DNA of 64,000 bases from [Pasteurella] mairii (GCA_900454475.1 UGSS01000002.1:1817605-1881604), one strand, 5' to 3'; counted from the stretch's first letter, positions 52,081 through 63,724 are shown. Notes: generated by a model from the letters alone, not told the origin. Program-made: numbers and translations.

Positions 52081-52536
52081 ATGAAACAAATTGACTTAAA
52101 AATTTTAGATAAACGCATTGGTACTGAATTTCCACTGCCGACTTATGCCACCACCGGATCTGCCGGCTTAGATTTACGAGCGCTGATTGATGCGTCGCTG
52201 ACAGTGGAAGCCGGACAAACCGTGTTAATTCCTACTGGAATTTCCGTTTATATTGCTGATCCGAATTTAGCGGCGGTGATTTTGCCGCGCTCTGGTTTAG
52301 GGCATAAAAACGGTATTGTACTGGGCAATTTGGTCGGCTTGATCGATTCCGATTACCAAGGTCCGCTGATGGTGTCTTTATGGAATCGCAGCGATAAACC
52401 TTTTACGGTGGAAATCGGCGATCGGATTGCGCAATTGGTCTTCGTCCCGGTGGTACAAGCGCAATTTAATATCGTCGAAGAATTTACGCAAACTGACCGT
52501 GGTGAGGGCGGTTTTGGCCATTCAGGTAAGAAATAA
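52081..52536 (+). CDS. dut: dUTP diphosphatase
   Basis: Dut hydrolyses dUTP to dUMP, keeping uracil out of DNA. The 151-residue trimeric enzyme shows [41 protein letters not shown] and the C-terminal GEGGFGHSG. The stop overlaps the slmA ATG (TAATG). Confidence 0.97.
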   Translation: MKQIDLKILDKRIGTEFPLPTYATTGSAGLDLRALIDASLTVEAGQTVLIPTGISVYIADPNLAAVILPRSGLGHKNGIVLGNLVGLIDSDYQGPLMVSLWNRSDKPFTVEIGDRIAQLVFVPVVQAQFNIVEEFTQTDRGEGGFGHSGKK

Positions 52537-53135
52537 TGGAAAAACAAATCAAACGTAGCGTAAAAGAACGCCGCCAGCAGGTGTTAACCGTGTTAACGCA
52601 TATGTTGCATTCCGAACGTGGCATGGAGCGGATGACCACTGCCCGTTTAGCGGAAGAAGTCGGTGTTTCTGAAGCGGCGTTATATCGCTATTTTCCAAGC
52701 AAAACGAAAATTTTTGAAGCCTTGATTGACAATATCGAAAGCAATCTATTTAGTCGCATTAGCCATTCCATCAAAAATGAAACGAATACAATGCATCGGG
52801 TACATGATATTTTGCAAATGATCTTGGATTTTGCGCGCAAAAATCCCGGCTTAACCCGCGTATTAACTGGGCATGCACTGATGTTTGAAGATCCGCAATT
52901 GCAAACGCGCGTAGCGCAATTTTTCGATCGCTTAGAGTTGCAGTTTATGAATATTTTGCAAATGCGCAAATTGCGCGAAGGAAAATCCTTTAACGTGGAT
53001 GAGCGCACTATCGCCACCCATTTAGTCACCATTTGCGAAGGGCAATTTATGCGTTATGTACGCTCCAATTTCCGTCGTTCCCACAATCAAAACTTTGAAC
53101 AGCAATGGCGATTAATTGAGAGCTTATTTGCATAA
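52536..53135 (+). CDS. slmA: Nucleoid occlusion factor SlmA
   Basis: SlmA, a TetR-family DNA-binding protein, blocks FtsZ rings over the chromosome. The 199-residue protein has the [23 protein letters not shown] and the family C-terminus [20 protein letters not shown]. It is coupled to dut, as in E. coli. Confidence 0.93.
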   Translation: MEKQIKRSVKERRQQVLTVLTHMLHSERGMERMTTARLAEEVGVSEAALYRYFPSKTKIFEALIDNIESNLFSRISHSIKNETNTMHRVHDILQMILDFARKNPGLTRVLTGHALMFEDPQLQTRVAQFFDRLELQFMNILQMRKLREGKSFNVDERTIATHLVTICEGQFMRYVRSNFRRSHNQNFEQQWRLIESLFA

Positions 53136-53156
53136 TTTTTAAATTTAGGTAACAAT

Positions 53157-53372
53157 ATGTTGATCCCTTGGCAAGACTTACCAGAAGAAACGTTGCGCAA
53201 TATCGTAGAAAGCGTTATTTTGCGCGAAGGTACCGATTATGGCTTTCAAGAGCTAACATTGGAGCAAAAAACACAAAATTTGCTGGCAAAAATTCGCCAA
53301 GGAAGTGCGGTCATTATTTGGTCAGAATTATATGAATCCATTGATATTAAAAATAAAGTGGATCTGCGTTAA
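53157..53372 (+). CDS. yheU: YheU family protein (UPF0270)
   Basis: The 71-residue protein starts MLIPWQDLPEETLRNIVESV and continues ILREGTDYG, the UPF0270 signature. Function is unknown; predicted cytosolic. It lies just before crp; in E. coli yheU is also near crp. Confidence 0.85.
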   Translation: MLIPWQDLPEETLRNIVESVILREGTDYGFQELTLEQKTQNLLAKIRQGSAVIIWSELYESIDIKNKVDLR

Positions 53373-53413
53373 CTTTTGATTTGAATTTATTTAAATGAAT
53401 GGAGGTTTTTTCA

Positions 53414-54076
53414 GTGCAAGATTTAAATCCGCAACAAGTTCAGCAGCAACAGCAACAAGCTCCGCTGGATCCAACCTTGGAGTGGTTCCTCTCTCATTGT
53501 CATATTCATAAATATCCGTCAAAAAGCTCTTTAATTCATGCTGGTGAAAAAGCGGAAACCTTATATTATTTGATCAAAGGGTCGGTGGCAGTACTGGTGA
53601 AAGACGAAGAAGGTAAAGAAATGATCTTAACCTATCTTGGTGCGGGTGATTTTTTTGGTGAGGCCGGACTTTTTGATGAAGGTCAGTCGCGCTCTGCTTG
53701 GATTAAAGCGAAAACCTCTTGCGAAATTGCTGAAATTTCCTATAAAAAATTCCGCCAATTAATCCAAGTGAATCCGGAAATTTTAATGTATTTATCCGCG
53801 CAATTGGCGCGTCGTTTGCAAAATACCTCCAAACAAGTGAGCAATTTAGCGTTTTTAGACGTAACTGGTCGTATTGCGCAAACCCTACTTAATTTGGCAA
53901 AAATGCCGGAGGCCATGACCCATCCGGATGGAATGCAAATTAAAATTACTCGACAAGAAATTGGTCAGATGGTAGGTTGTTCAAGAGAAACCGTTGGACG
54001 AATTTTAAAAATGTTAGAAGACCAACATTTAATCGCCGCGCACGGTAAAACTATTGTAGTTTATGGTACAAGATGA
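53414..54076 (+). CDS. crp: cAMP receptor protein CRP
   Basis: CRP is the global cAMP-dependent regulator; in Haemophilus it also controls competence with Sxy. The cAMP-binding fold ([20 protein letters not shown]) and HTH ([20 protein letters not shown]) are intact. I choose GTG at 53414 because GGAGG lies 8 bp upstream; the in-frame ATG at 53399 overlaps that site and leaves none for itself. The 220-residue protein has a glutamine-rich N-terminus ([12 protein letters not shown]), unusual beside E. coli CRP. Confidence 0.95.
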   Translation: MQDLNPQQVQQQQQQAPLDPTLEWFLSHCHIHKYPSKSSLIHAGEKAETLYYLIKGSVAVLVKDEEGKEMILTYLGAGDFFGEAGLFDEGQSRSAWIKAKTSCEIAEISYKKFRQLIQVNPEILMYLSAQLARRLQNTSKQVSNLAFLDVTGRIAQTLLNLAKMPEAMTHPDGMQIKITRQEIGQMVGCSRETVGRILKMLEDQHLIAAHGKTIVVYGTR

Positions 54077-54110
54077 AAGTAACTTGGTAAAGTCCGATCC
54101 CCTCATAGAG

Positions 54111-54139
54111 AAAAGTGCGGTCATTTTGAACGCACTTTT
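54111..54139 (+). terminator. Terminator after crp from uptake sequence
   Basis: AAAAGTGCG and CGCACTTTT pair around a 11-nt loop and T follows. One arm is a full uptake core. Confidence 0.75.
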
Positions 54140-54353
54140 TATGTATCAACAAAAAATACGTAAACTGGCTGATACACTTCATTTAAATACACAATTCATT
54201 GCTCATTTAACTTGAGTACCTTTTTCTATTTTTAATACCTTAATGCTAAGAAAACGCACCGCACTTTTCGTTATTCAAGATTATTAATGCAGTGGATAAA
54301 AATTTTTGGTAAAGTGTATGCATCAAATTTTATATTTTTGGTGATTAAATGAA

Positions 54354-55742
54354 ATGTATACTTCTAATTTTCTTAATCTTATCTTGAATACAGATAGCTA
54401 TAAATCCTCTCATTATCTCCAATATCCTCCTAATACAGAATATATTTCTTACTATATTGAAGCGCGTGGAGGAAACTTCAATGTGCTTGCATTTGGTTTA
54501 CAAGCATTTATTAAAGAGTATTTACTTAAACCTATCACGCAAAATGATATTGATGAGGCGGAAGTCGTTTTAACAGCACACGGTTTGCCATTTAATCGTC
54601 AAGGTTGGCAGCGTTTATTGGAGAAACATAAAGGTTTACTACCGATCAAAATCGAAGCAGTACCAGAAGGTACTGTGTTACCTGCTGGAAATGTGGTTTG
54701 TCAAGTCGTTAATACTGATCCTGAGTTTTTTTGGTTAGTGGGCTATTTAGAAACTGCTTTATTGCGTGCGATTTGGTACCCCTCTACGGTGGCGAGTGTG
54801 TCATATTTATGCAAACAAAAAATTAAAATGGCATTAGAAAAATCGTCAGATAATTTAGAAGGGCTCGGTTTTAAATTACATGATTTTGGTGCACGTGGTG
54901 CATCAAGTTTAGAAACCGTGGCATTAGGTGGTTTAGCACATTTAGTGAATTTTATGGGAACCGACAGTGTGTCTGCGCTTGTCGCAGCAAAACGTTGGTA
55001 TAATGCGACCAACATGCCTGCGTTTTCGATTCCTGCAGCAGAACACAGCACCATGACTTCTTGGGGAAAAGAGAGAGAGACGGATGCCTATCGTAATATG
55101 GTTGAACAATTTGCAGGTAAACATAAAATATATGCTGTCGTGTCAGATAGTTATGACCTTTGGAATGCGTTAGAAAATATTTGGGGTACTGAACTAAAAG
55201 AGCTAGTGGAATTAAAAGGTGGCACGTTAGTCGTTCGCCCAGATAGTGGTGACCCTGCTGAAGTTATTTGTCGCACTTTAGCGATCTTGGCTGAAAAATT
55301 TGGTACGACTTTAAATCGTAAAGGCTATAAAATATTGCCTGATTGCATACGTATTATTCAAGGCGATGGTATTAATGTGAGTTCTTTAGATAAAATTTTG
55401 GAGGCAATTCTTGCCAGAGGTTTTAGTGTTGAGAATGTCGCCTTTGGTATGGGAGGGGGATTATTACAGCAAGTGAATCGAGATACAATGAGTTGGGTAA
55501 TGAAGGCCAGTGCAGTGTGTATTGCAGACGAATGGCATGATGTGTATAAAGATCCAATTACTAGCCATGCAAAACGTTCGAAAAAAGGTATACTTGCCTT
55601 GGTTAAACAAGCGGATTGTTGGCAAACGATCGAACAAAAGGCGCTTGGCAGTCAACAAAACCAGCTCCGCACAGTGTTTCTCAATGGAGAACTATTGATT
55701 GATGAATATTTTGATGATATTCGCAGGAGAGCGAGCTTCTAA
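54354..55742 (+). CDS. nadV: Nicotinamide phosphoribosyltransferase NadV
   Basis: NadV joins nicotinamide and PRPP to give NMN, so that NAD can be made without V factor. The 462-residue protein starts NLILNTDSYKSSHYLQYPPN and has GLGFKLHDFGARGASSLETV, the catalytic-histidine region PAAEHSTMTSWGKERE, VVRPDSGDPAEV and FGMGGGLLQQVNRDT, all typical of NAMPT/NadV. The gene lies alone and is followed by a decayed outer-membrane gene, which fits acquisition by transfer. Confidence 0.93.
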   Translation: MYTSNFLNLILNTDSYKSSHYLQYPPNTEYISYYIEARGGNFNVLAFGLQAFIKEYLLKPITQNDIDEAEVVLTAHGLPFNRQGWQRLLEKHKGLLPIKIEAVPEGTVLPAGNVVCQVVNTDPEFFWLVGYLETALLRAIWYPSTVASVSYLCKQKIKMALEKSSDNLEGLGFKLHDFGARGASSLETVALGGLAHLVNFMGTDSVSALVAAKRWYNATNMPAFSIPAAEHSTMTSWGKERETDAYRNMVEQFAGKHKIYAVVSDSYDLWNALENIWGTELKELVELKGGTLVVRPDSGDPAEVICRTLAILAEKFGTTLNRKGYKILPDCIRIIQGDGINVSSLDKILEAILARGFSVENVAFGMGGGLLQQVNRDTMSWVMKASAVCIADEWHDVYKDPITSHAKRSKKGILALVKQADCWQTIEQKALGSQQNQLRTVFLNGELLIDEYFDDIRRRASF

Positions 55743-55745
55743 AAT

Positions 55746-56223
55746 AATGATGTTTTTATACCGCACTTATTGCAAGAGAAAGATCGCAGTATTTTTGTTA
55801 AGTATCTTAATGGTAAACAAAAATATGGCTCAAACTTAAGTGTTATTGACTATAGGTATGATTTTAATTCGAGTTATGATGTTGGGAGGTAAAGTACAGC
55901 AGTCTGGAGATGGTAATCATGCCGTGTATACAGCATTACATAAAACATCCTATAAAGTGACGCCGAAAGCTGTAGATGGTAAGACGAAAGTGAAATACCA
56001 AAGCTGGGGAGGAAGTATAAATTGACATAGTCACTTGTCTCGCAATCTGATAGTAGATTTATCAACTGGTTATCAAAAACATAAGGGTGACATTGAACAT
56101 GCAGCTCATGTGAAAGGTTGTACTTTTAATATTGGTGCGGATTTAAGGGTATTGCTATCAATGGATGAAAATGCGTCTATTACACCAATGGTCGGTTTGC
56201 ATTATTTATATGCCTTGATGTAA
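55746..56223 (+). pseudogene. Decayed outer-membrane beta-barrel gene (C-terminal part)
   Basis: Frames with interrupting stops read GSNLSVIDYRYDFNSSYDVG, later VKYQSWGGSIN, a TGA, then SRNLIVDLSTGYQKHKGDIE and NIGADLRVLLSMDENASITP, ending VGLHYLYALM. Alternating hydrophobic residues and the closing strand suggest the end of an outer-membrane barrel, perhaps an autotransporter. The exact family is not recognised. Confidence 0.4.
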
Positions 56224-56303
56224 TAACCGTGAAAAGGACTAATTATGAATATATCAATGAATCATTATCCCAAACCAAGTAATGAAAAATTAAAGCGAAA
56301 ATC

Positions 56304-56338
56304 GACCGCACTTTTAAGCAATAGCTCAAAATGCGGTC
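56304..56338 (-). terminator. typA terminator from uptake-like arms
   Basis: GACCGCACTTTT and AAAATGCGGTC pair with one bulge. One arm is an uptake core, the other a damaged copy. Confidence 0.6.
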
Positions 56339-56363
56339 AATTCTTTTATAATTCTACTATAAA

Positions 56364-58214
56364 CTAATGAGTGCTCGTACTGGTCGTAGTACGGTTGGCA
56401 CGTTTACGATCATTTTCTGTCAGCAATTTTTTGCGGATGCGAATCGACGTCGGGGTAACTTCAACTAATTCGTCATCATCAATAAATTCAATTGCTTGTT
56501 CCAGCGAGAATTTCACCGGTGTTGTCAACTGAATGGCGTCATCTTTACCGGAAGCGCGCATATTGGTTAATTTTTTACCTTGTAAACAGTTAACCGTTAA
56601 ATCATTTGAGCGGCTGTGAATACCGATAATTTGCCCTTCGTACACTTCCACCCCATGGTCAATCATCAATTTACCTCGTTCTTGCAAGCCCCATAACGCA
56701 TATGCCAAGGCTTTACCGGTCGCATTGGAAATTAAAACCCCGTTTTTGCGCTGACCAATTTCGCCCGGTTTGATATCATCATAATGGCTAAAGCTGGAAT
56801 ATAACAAACCGGTACCGGAGGTCATGGTCATAAATTCATTCCGAAAGCCAATCAAACCACGACTTGGGATCACGTATTCTAAACGTGTACGCCCTTTCCC
56901 ATCCGGAACCATATCTTTTACTTCACCTTTACGAATACCCAACGCTTCCATTACCGCGCCTTGATGTTGTTCTTCAATATCAATAGTCACCTGCTCAAAT
57001 GGCTCTTGTTTACGACCATCAATTTGTTTAAAAATAACTTTTGGACGAGAAACCGCTAATTCGTAACCTTCACGACGCATATTTTCAATTAATACAGATA
57101 AATGCAATTCGCCGCGACCGGAAACACGGAATGCATCTGGGTCTTCAGTTTCTTCCACGCGCAATGCCACGTTGTGAACCAATTCTTTTCTCAAGCGTTC
57201 CAAGATTTGGCGTGAGGTGACATATTTTCCTTCTTTACCACAGAATGGCGAGGTATTGACGCAGAAGAACATGGTTACCGTCGGCTCATCAACGCTTAAT
57301 GCCGGTAAGGCTTCTACATTGTTAATGTCGCAAATCGTATCGGAAATATTTAAATCACCCAAACCGGTAATCGCAATAATGTCGCCGGCGAAAGCTTCTT
57401 GTGCTTCATAACGTTGTAAGCCAAGATGTCCCAACACTTGACCAATGCGTCCGTTGCGGGTCTTCCCGTCTGCTCCAATTAAGGTGACCGCTTGATTTGG
57501 TTTCACCGAACCGCGTTTAATACGCCCAATGCCAATAACACCAACGTAGTTGTTGTAATCCAATTGAGAAATTTGCATTTGGAACGGTTCGTCTAAGTGA
57601 ACTTCCGGTGGCGCAACCTGTTTAACGATCGCTTCAAATAATGGTGTCATGTCCGGCGCTAAATCTTCGTGATCTAGACCAGCCACCCCATTTAATGCAG
57701 AAGCATAGATAATTGGGAAATCTAATTGTTCGTCAGTTGCGCCTAAATTTACAAATAAATCAAATACTTGATCTACAACCCAATCTGGCCTTGCGCCCGG
57801 TCTGTCCACTTTGTTGATTACCACAATCGGTTTTAAACCGTGAGAGAAAGCTTTTTGTGTTACGAAACGGGTTTGCGGCATCGGACCGTCGAAAGCATCA
57901 ACGATCAATAATACGGAGTCGACCATGGATAATACGCGTTCTACCTCGCCGCCGAAATCCGCGTGTCCCGGAGTATCTACGATGTTAATACGATAATCGT
58001 TCCAGTTAATCGCAGTATTTTTCGCTAAAATGGTAATACCGCGTTCTTTTTCCAAATCGTTAGAATCCATTACGCGTTCGTCAACGTCACCACGCGTTTC
58101 ACCCAATGTGCCGGATTGTTGCAATAATTTGTCAACAAGGGTGGTTTTACCGTGGTCAACGTGAGCAATAATTGCGATATTGCGCAATTTGTTAATATCA
58201 ATTTTGTTTGTCAT
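56364..58214 (-). CDS. typA: Translational GTPase TypA/BipA
   Basis: TypA is a ribosome-binding GTPase needed for growth in cold and stress. The 616-residue protein has the G motifs [41 protein letters not shown] and [10 protein letters not shown], then EF-G-like domains and its own C-terminal domain. The start at 58214 ([20 protein letters not shown]) gives the usual length. It is divergent from glnA, as in H. influenzae. Confidence 0.96.
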   Translation of the reverse strand: MTNKIDINKLRNIAIIAHVDHGKTTLVDKLLQQSGTLGETRGDVDERVMDSNDLEKERGITILAKNTAINWNDYRINIVDTPGHADFGGEVERVLSMVDSVLLIVDAFDGPMPQTRFVTQKAFSHGLKPIVVINKVDRPGARPDWVVDQVFDLFVNLGATDEQLDFPIIYASALNGVAGLDHEDLAPDMTPLFEAIVKQVAPPEVHLDEPFQMQISQLDYNNYVGVIGIGRIKRGSVKPNQAVTLIGADGKTRNGRIGQVLGHLGLQRYEAQEAFAGDIIAITGLGDLNISDTICDINNVEALPALSVDEPTVTMFFCVNTSPFCGKEGKYVTSRQILERLRKELVHNVALRVEETEDPDAFRVSGRGELHLSVLIENMRREGYELAVSRPKVIFKQIDGRKQEPFEQVTIDIEEQHQGAVMEALGIRKGEVKDMVPDGKGRTRLEYVIPSRGLIGFRNEFMTMTSGTGLLYSSFSHYDDIKPGEIGQRKNGVLISNATGKALAYALWGLQERGKLMIDHGVEVYEGQIIGIHSRSNDLTVNCLQGKKLTNMRASGKDDAIQLTTPVKFSLEQAIEFIDDDELVEVTPTSIRIRKKLLTENDRKRANRTTTSTSTH

Positions 58215-58572
58215 TTGAGAAATTCTTAAGCTATAAAAAGTAAAAAATTGTGACCGCACTTTGCACCGAAAATACGAAAGGTCGTGAATTATACAACTTT
58301 TTACAAAAATGAGCTATTAAATAATCGTAAGGAAATCTAGCGGAAATCAGATAATTTTCAATTTTAATTGTCCAAAACAGATTAAATATAAATAAAATAT
58401 AATTTTTACCTCATTTATTAGTTAATAAATACAAATTAAAAGTTTTCATTGAATATTTTAGAAAAAATACTTGTTTTTTGTAAATGATATGTTATTTTGA
58501 ATTCTGTGATTTATAATAATGCACAACATCAAAATCTTACACGTAACTATTTTTAACTCTGAGAGGTTTATT

Positions 58573-59988
58573 ATGCCAAATACTGCTGTTGCAAACGTAT
58601 TTAAGTTAATTGAAGAAAACAATATTAAATTCGTACTTCTTCGTTTTACCAATATTAAAGGTAAAGAACATGGCGTTTCCATTCCAGTGAGTCAAATTGA
58701 TGAAGATCTATTTGAAGATGGTAAAATGTTTGATGGTTCTTCCGTAGAAGGTTGGAAAGCAATAAATAAAGCAGATATGTTGCTGATGCCAATCGCAGAA
58801 ACCGCTGTGGTCGATCCGTTTGCGCAAATTCCAACGCTTTCTATTCGTTGTAGCGTTTATGAGCCGAGTACCATGCAAAGCTATGATCGCGATCCTCGTT
58901 CAATTGCAATGCGCGCCGAAAGCTATATGCGTTCAACTGGCGTAGCTGATAATGTCTTCTTTGGACCAGAACCGGAGTTCTTCTTGTTTGACGATGTGCG
59001 TTTCGATATTTCCATGAATGGTAACTCTTATGTTATTGACGATATTGAAGCGGCGTGGAATACCAATAAACAATACGAAGGCGGTAACAATGCGTATCGT
59101 CCGTTGAAAAAAGGTGGTTATTGCGCGGTGGCACCAAACGATAGCGCTCACGACATTCGTTCTGAAATGTGCTTAATTTTAGAAGAAATGGGCTTAGTCA
59201 TTGAAGCGCACCACCATGAAGTAGCGACTGCTGGACAAAATGAGATTGCGACTCGCTTTAATTCTTTAACCTTAAAAGCGGATGAAACTCAAATTTATAA
59301 ATACGTGGTGCAAAATGTGGCGGCGGAACATGGTAAAACAGCGTGCTTTATGCCAAAACCGATTACCGGTGATAACGGTTCCGGTATGCACTGTAATATG
59401 TCGTTAAGCAAAGACGGAAAAAATATTTTCCAAGGGGATAAATATGCCGGACTTTCCGAAACCGCACTTTATTATATCGGCGGTATTATCAAACACGCAA
59501 AAGCCTTGAATGCGTTTACCAACCCGTCCACCAACTCATACAAACGTTTGGTGCCAGGATTTGAAGCGCCGGTATTATTGGCTTATTCTGCAAGCAACCG
59601 TTCTGCGTCAATCCGTATTCCAGCGGTTACTAGCCCGAAAGCTATCCGTATCGAAGCGCGATTCCCAGATCCACTAGCGAACCCATACTTGGCATTCTCC
59701 GCATTGTTGATGGCAGGTCTAGATGGCGTGCTCAACAAAATTCACCCGGGCGATGCGATGGATAAAAACTTATACGATTTACCACCTGAAGAATTAAAAG
59801 AAATTCCAGCAGTATCGAGCTCTTTAGGCGAAGCATTGGATAATCTTGAAAAAGATTACGAATTCTTAACCCAAGGCGGCGTATTCACAAAAGACTTTAT
59901 TGATGTCTTTATTGAAATGAAACGCAAAGAAGTGGAACGTTTAAACATGACACCACATCCGGTTGAATTTGAAATGTATTATGCATAA
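58573..59988 (+). CDS. glnA: Glutamine synthetase, type I
   Basis: GlnA makes glutamine from glutamate, ammonia and ATP. The 471-residue protein has [33 protein letters not shown], and the adenylylation loop [10 protein letters not shown] with its tyrosine, so activity control by GlnE is possible. The start at 58573 follows GAGAGG. A hairpin terminator follows. Confidence 0.97.
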   Translation: MPNTAVANVFKLIEENNIKFVLLRFTNIKGKEHGVSIPVSQIDEDLFEDGKMFDGSSVEGWKAINKADMLLMPIAETAVVDPFAQIPTLSIRCSVYEPSTMQSYDRDPRSIAMRAESYMRSTGVADNVFFGPEPEFFLFDDVRFDISMNGNSYVIDDIEAAWNTNKQYEGGNNAYRPLKKGGYCAVAPNDSAHDIRSEMCLILEEMGLVIEAHHHEVATAGQNEIATRFNSLTLKADETQIYKYVVQNVAAEHGKTACFMPKPITGDNGSGMHCNMSLSKDGKNIFQGDKYAGLSETALYYIGGIIKHAKALNAFTNPSTNSYKRLVPGFEAPVLLAYSASNRSASIRIPAVTSPKAIRIEARFPDPLANPYLAFSALLMAGLDGVLNKIHPGDAMDKNLYDLPPEELKEIPAVSSSLGEALDNLEKDYEFLTQGGVFTKDFIDVFIEMKRKEVERLNMTPHPVEFEMYYA

Positions 59989-60010
59989 TCAAACAATATA
60001 CTAAAAAAGA

Positions 60011-60034
60011 ATAGGCGGCTACATGGTCGCCTAT
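60011..60034 (+). terminator. Terminator after glnA
   Basis: ATAGGCGGC and GTCGCCTAT pair (one G-U) around TACATG, followed by a T-rich stretch. Confidence 0.75.
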
Positions 60035-60146
60035 ATTGTTTTAGACTAAATTAGTGATCTTGACAAACTAATCAGCTTATAATTTAAGTTGCTTACTTTC
60101 TTCAATATTTCTTTGATTTTTGCAGCGCAGATAATTAACATAAAAA

Positions 60147-60165
60147 ATTATTGATAATCATTATC
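60147..60165. promoter_or_regulatory. Fur box upstream of yfeA
   Basis: ATTATTGATAATCATTATC contains a perfect 13-base match (GATAATCATTATC) to the Fur consensus. It lies about 50 bp before yfeA and predicts iron repression of the operon. Confidence 0.85.
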
Positions 60166-60216
60166 AGTTCATATAAGATATATTTGCATTTATAGTCAAT
60201 AACACGAGGAAAAATT

Positions 60217-61098
60217 ATGCGTTTATTTATTGCAATTAGTTTGATGCTTGGAACACTATTCAGTTTGCCCAGCTATGCTAAATTTAAGGTGATTACCACT
60301 TTTACTGTAATCCAAGATATTGCACAAAATGTTGCTGGTGATGCGGCAGTGGTTGAGTCTATTACTAAACCAGGAGCGGAAATTCATGATTATGAGCCAA
60401 CGCCTAAAGATATTGCTAAAGCACAGTCAGCTGATTTAATTTTGTGGAATGGATTAAATCTAGAACGTTGGTTTGAACGTTTCTTCCAAAACATACATAA
60501 GAATATTCCTTCAGTTGTAGTAACAGAAGGGATTAAACCTATCTCTATTTTTGAAGGTCCGTATCAAGGTATGCCTAATCCTCATGCTTGGATGTCGGCG
60601 TCTAATGCCTTAATCTATATTGAGAACATTAAGCAAGCATTCATCAAATATGATCCGAAAAATGCAGATATTTACCAAAAAAATGCCAGTGCTTATGCAG
60701 AAAAAATTAAAGCGCTAGATAAGCCTTTGCGTGAAAAACTTATGCAAGTGCCTGAAAATCAACGTTGGTTAGCAACAAGTGAAGGGGCTTTCAGCTATTT
60801 GGCTCATGACTATGGATTTAAAGAAATTTATTTATGGCCAATTAATGCGGAGCAACAAGGTACACCGCAGCAAGTTCGTAAATTAATTGATTTAGTACGG
60901 AAGAATAATGTTCCGGTGGTCTTTAGTGAAAGTACCATTTCACCTAAACCAGCCCAACAGGTAGCGAAAGAAAGTGGAGCAAAATATGGTGGTGTACTCT
61001 ATGTTGATTCATTATCAGCTGCTGATGGTCCAGTTCCAACTTATATTGACTTATTAAAAACAACTGTTACTACTATTGTTAAAGGATTTGAAAAATAA
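60217..61098 (+). CDS. yfeA: YfeA-like periplasmic iron/manganese-binding protein
   Basis: The 293-residue cluster A-I binding protein has a signal peptide (cleavage after PSYA), the metal ligands in [10 protein letters not shown] and [10 protein letters not shown], and a later [11 protein letters not shown]. It captures Fe2+/Mn2+ and hands it to YfeCD. The stop overlaps the yfeB start (TAATG). A Fur box lies upstream. Confidence 0.92.
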   Translation: MRLFIAISLMLGTLFSLPSYAKFKVITTFTVIQDIAQNVAGDAAVVESITKPGAEIHDYEPTPKDIAKAQSADLILWNGLNLERWFERFFQNIHKNIPSVVVTEGIKPISIFEGPYQGMPNPHAWMSASNALIYIENIKQAFIKYDPKNADIYQKNASAYAEKIKALDKPLREKLMQVPENQRWLATSEGAFSYLAHDYGFKEIYLWPINAEQQGTPQQVRKLIDLVRKNNVPVVFSESTISPKPAQQVAKESGAKYGGVLYVDSLSAADGPVPTYIDLLKTTVTTIVKGFEK

Positions 61099-61985
61099 TG
61101 CACTCTCCGATTCCCGTATCAATTGATGTACAAAATGTCACCGTTAGATACAATAACGGGCATAAAGCGATTCATGATGTTTCTTTTAGTTTACAAGGGG
61201 GAACTACTTGTGCATTAGTCGGAGTAAACGGGAGTGGAAAATCAACATTATTTAAGAGTCTAATGGGATTGCTTAAGCCACAACGGGGAGAGATCCGCCT
61301 CTGTGGCTTACCTATCCGGCAAGCCTTAAAACAAAATTTAGTTTCCTACGTTCCTCAAACAGAAGAAGTCGATTGGCAATTTCCTGTTTCTGTCTATGAT
61401 GTCGTTATGATGGGGCGTTATGGATATATGAATTTTTTACGTAGACCTAAGACGTCAGATAAGGAAAAAGTATTACAGGCAATGCAACGTGTTGGTATTG
61501 AGCATTTAGCTGAACGACAAATAGGTGAGCTTTCAGGAGGACAGAAAAAAAGAGTATTTCTCGCCCGTACATTAGCGCAAGAAAGCAGAATTATTCTCTT
61601 AGATGAACCTTTTACCGGAGTGGACGTACAAACAGAAAATGCAATCATGACTCTATTGACAAAATTACGTAGTGAAGGCTATTTAATTTTAGTTTCAACA
61701 CATAATTTAGGCTCTATACCGGATTACTGTGATCAAGTTGTCATGATTAATCGAACAGTATTGGCAGCAGGCACAACACCAACAACATTTACGCAAAAAA
61801 ATTTAGAGTTAGTCTTTGGCGGTGTATTGCGCCATATTAAGTTGTTAGGCAGTGATTTACATAATGATGCGGACGAGCGTTCTGTGACTGTATTAGCTGA
61901 CGATGAATTACCCGCTGTGTTTTATGGTCAAACTAAAGATGATCCTCCGGCACCAATGAGTAAGCCAACATTAAGTAAAAAGTAA
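61098..61985 (+). CDS. yfeB: YfeB-like ABC transporter ATP-binding protein
   Basis: The 295-residue ATPase has Walker [12 protein letters not shown], signature [16 protein letters not shown], Walker [13 protein letters not shown] and the switch histidine in STHNLG. A C-terminal extension past about residue 250 has no clear motif. It powers import with YfeC and YfeD. Confidence 0.93.
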   Translation: MHSPIPVSIDVQNVTVRYNNGHKAIHDVSFSLQGGTTCALVGVNGSGKSTLFKSLMGLLKPQRGEIRLCGLPIRQALKQNLVSYVPQTEEVDWQFPVSVYDVVMMGRYGYMNFLRRPKTSDKEKVLQAMQRVGIEHLAERQIGELSGGQKKRVFLARTLAQESRIILLDEPFTGVDVQTENAIMTLLTKLRSEGYLILVSTHNLGSIPDYCDQVVMINRTVLAAGTTPTTFTQKNLELVFGGVLRHIKLLGSDLHNDADERSVTVLADDELPAVFYGQTKDDPPAPMSKPTLSKK

Positions 61986-62011
61986 AAGGGCTCTATATCT
62001 AGGAAATTATT

Positions 62012-62866
62012 ATGATAGCAATGTTGTTAGAACCTTTTAGCTATGATTACATGGTAAAAGCAATAATAATCAGTGCAGCAGTAGGCGGAATTTGTGCATT
62101 TTTATCTGCGTATTTGATGCTAAAAGGTTGGTCACTAATCGGTGATGCCTTATCCCATTCCGTTGTACCCGGCGTAGCAATTGCCTATTCCTTGGCTTTA
62201 CCCTATTCTTTTGGCGCATTTTTTTCCGGAATTTTAGCCGCACTTTCCATTATTTGGATAAAATCTATCACTAAATTACGTGAAGATGCCATTATCGGTT
62301 TTATTTTTACGACATTTTTTGCGCTCGGATTATTTATTATTTCGATTAACCCGACGGCAGTTAACGTACAAGAAATTATTTTAGGCAACATATTAGGTAT
62401 TGCGGATGAAGATATTATGCAAGTAGCCTGTATTATTTGTGTTTGTCTGGGCTTATTACTGATCTTTTGGAAAGATTTAGTATTAGTTTTCTTTGATGAA
62501 ATTCATGCCGCTTCCGTAGGATTATCCATTAACCGCTATAAAGTTCTTTTTTTCACTTTACTCAGTGCTTGTGTTGTCGCGGCACTTCAAACTGTCGGTG
62601 CAATTTTGGTAATTGCAATGGTGGTTACACCTGGCGCTACTGCCTATTTGTTAACAGATCGTTTCAGTGTATTGGTAAAAATCGCTGTGTGTCTGGGAAC
62701 GTTAACTAGTGGTATCGGAGTCTATCTAAGCTATTTCCTTGACGGAGCAACCGGAGGAATTATTGTTTGTTTACAAACACTGCTATTCCTAATAGCATTC
62801 TGCTTTTCTCCTAAATATGGTTTGTTGACAAGACGCAAAATTCACAGGGAGGAAGCTAATGGATAG
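62012..62866 (+). CDS. yfeC: YfeC-like ABC metal permease
   Basis: The 284-residue inner-membrane protein has about eight hydrophobic segments and the ABC-3 signature LIGDALSHSVVPGVAIAY. A second motif, ILVIAMVVTPGATAYLL, also fits. It overlaps yfeD by eight bases. It probably pairs with YfeD as a heterodimer. Confidence 0.92.
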   Translation: MIAMLLEPFSYDYMVKAIIISAAVGGICAFLSAYLMLKGWSLIGDALSHSVVPGVAIAYSLALPYSFGAFFSGILAALSIIWIKSITKLREDAIIGFIFTTFFALGLFIISINPTAVNVQEIILGNILGIADEDIMQVACIICVCLGLLLIFWKDLVLVFFDEIHAASVGLSINRYKVLFFTLLSACVVAALQTVGAILVIAMVVTPGATAYLLTDRFSVLVKIAVCLGTLTSGIGVYLSYFLDGATGGIIVCLQTLLFLIAFCFSPKYGLLTRRKIHREEANG

Positions 62867-63686
62867 CGTTATTTCTTGGTTTTTAGAACCACTAGTATAT
62901 CCCTTTATGCAAAATGCACTATTGACTGCCCTAATTGTTGCATTAATTTGTGCAGTATTATCCTGTTATTTAGTATTGAAGGGGTGGGCATTGATGGGGG
63001 ATGCGGTATCTCATGCAGTTTTACCGGGAATTATTGTTGCTTATTTGCTCGGACTGCCCTTATTATTTGGTGCGTTTTGTGCTGGCGTGACCTGTACATT
63101 AGGTATCGGGTATTTAAAAGAAAATAGTCGAATTAAAGAAGATACCGCAATGGGAATTGTATTCTCTGGTATGTTTGCTTTGGGACTGGTTTTGTTTACT
63201 AAAGTAAAAACAGATCAACATCTTTCCCACATTCTGTTTGGTAACTTACTCGGTATAAGTACATTAGAACTCATTCAAACTGCAATTGTTTCAGCCATTA
63301 TTTTTGCAATTATTTTATTAAAACGACGGGATTTTTTACTATATTGTTTCGATCCCAGCCACACCAGAGTCGCAGGCTTATCGCCTAAATTATTGCATTA
63401 TGGACTGTTAACATTATTAGCATTAACAATTATCACTGCAATGCAAGTCGTTGGTGTAATCTTAGTTGTTGCAATGCTTATTTCACCAGGGATTATTGCT
63501 TATATGTTAACCAAAAGCTTTGATAAAATGCTAGTAATTGCCATTTGTGTGTCGGTTTTTAGCAGCATTTTAGGTGTAATTTTAAGTTATCATTTAGATT
63601 CGGCACCCGGCGCTACCATCATTTTATTACAAGCAAGTATTTTTATTTTAGTATTAATTTACAGTAAAATTACCACCTCACATTGA
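62859..63686 (+). CDS. yfeD: YfeD-like ABC metal permease
   Basis: The 275-residue protein is the second permease: LKGWALMGDAVSHAVLPGII, LFGNLLGIS and VVGVILVVAMLISPGIIAYM are typical of ABC-3 family members. It ends the yfeABCD operon, with a terminator soon after. Confidence 0.92.
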   Translation: MDSVISWFLEPLVYPFMQNALLTALIVALICAVLSCYLVLKGWALMGDAVSHAVLPGIIVAYLLGLPLLFGAFCAGVTCTLGIGYLKENSRIKEDTAMGIVFSGMFALGLVLFTKVKTDQHLSHILFGNLLGISTLELIQTAIVSAIIFAIILLKRRDFLLYCFDPSHTRVAGLSPKLLHYGLLTLLALTIITAMQVVGVILVVAMLISPGIIAYMLTKSFDKMLVIAICVSVFSSILGVILSYHLDSAPGATIILLQASIFILVLIYSKITTSH

Positions 63687-63724
63687 TATGAACGAATAAC
63701 TGCCAAGATAAACTGGATTAAACT

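Noticed and set aside
56035-56223. Separate small gene after nadV
   Set aside because: It is in the same frame as the preceding fragment, interrupted by a TGA, and is better read as part of one decayed outer-membrane gene.
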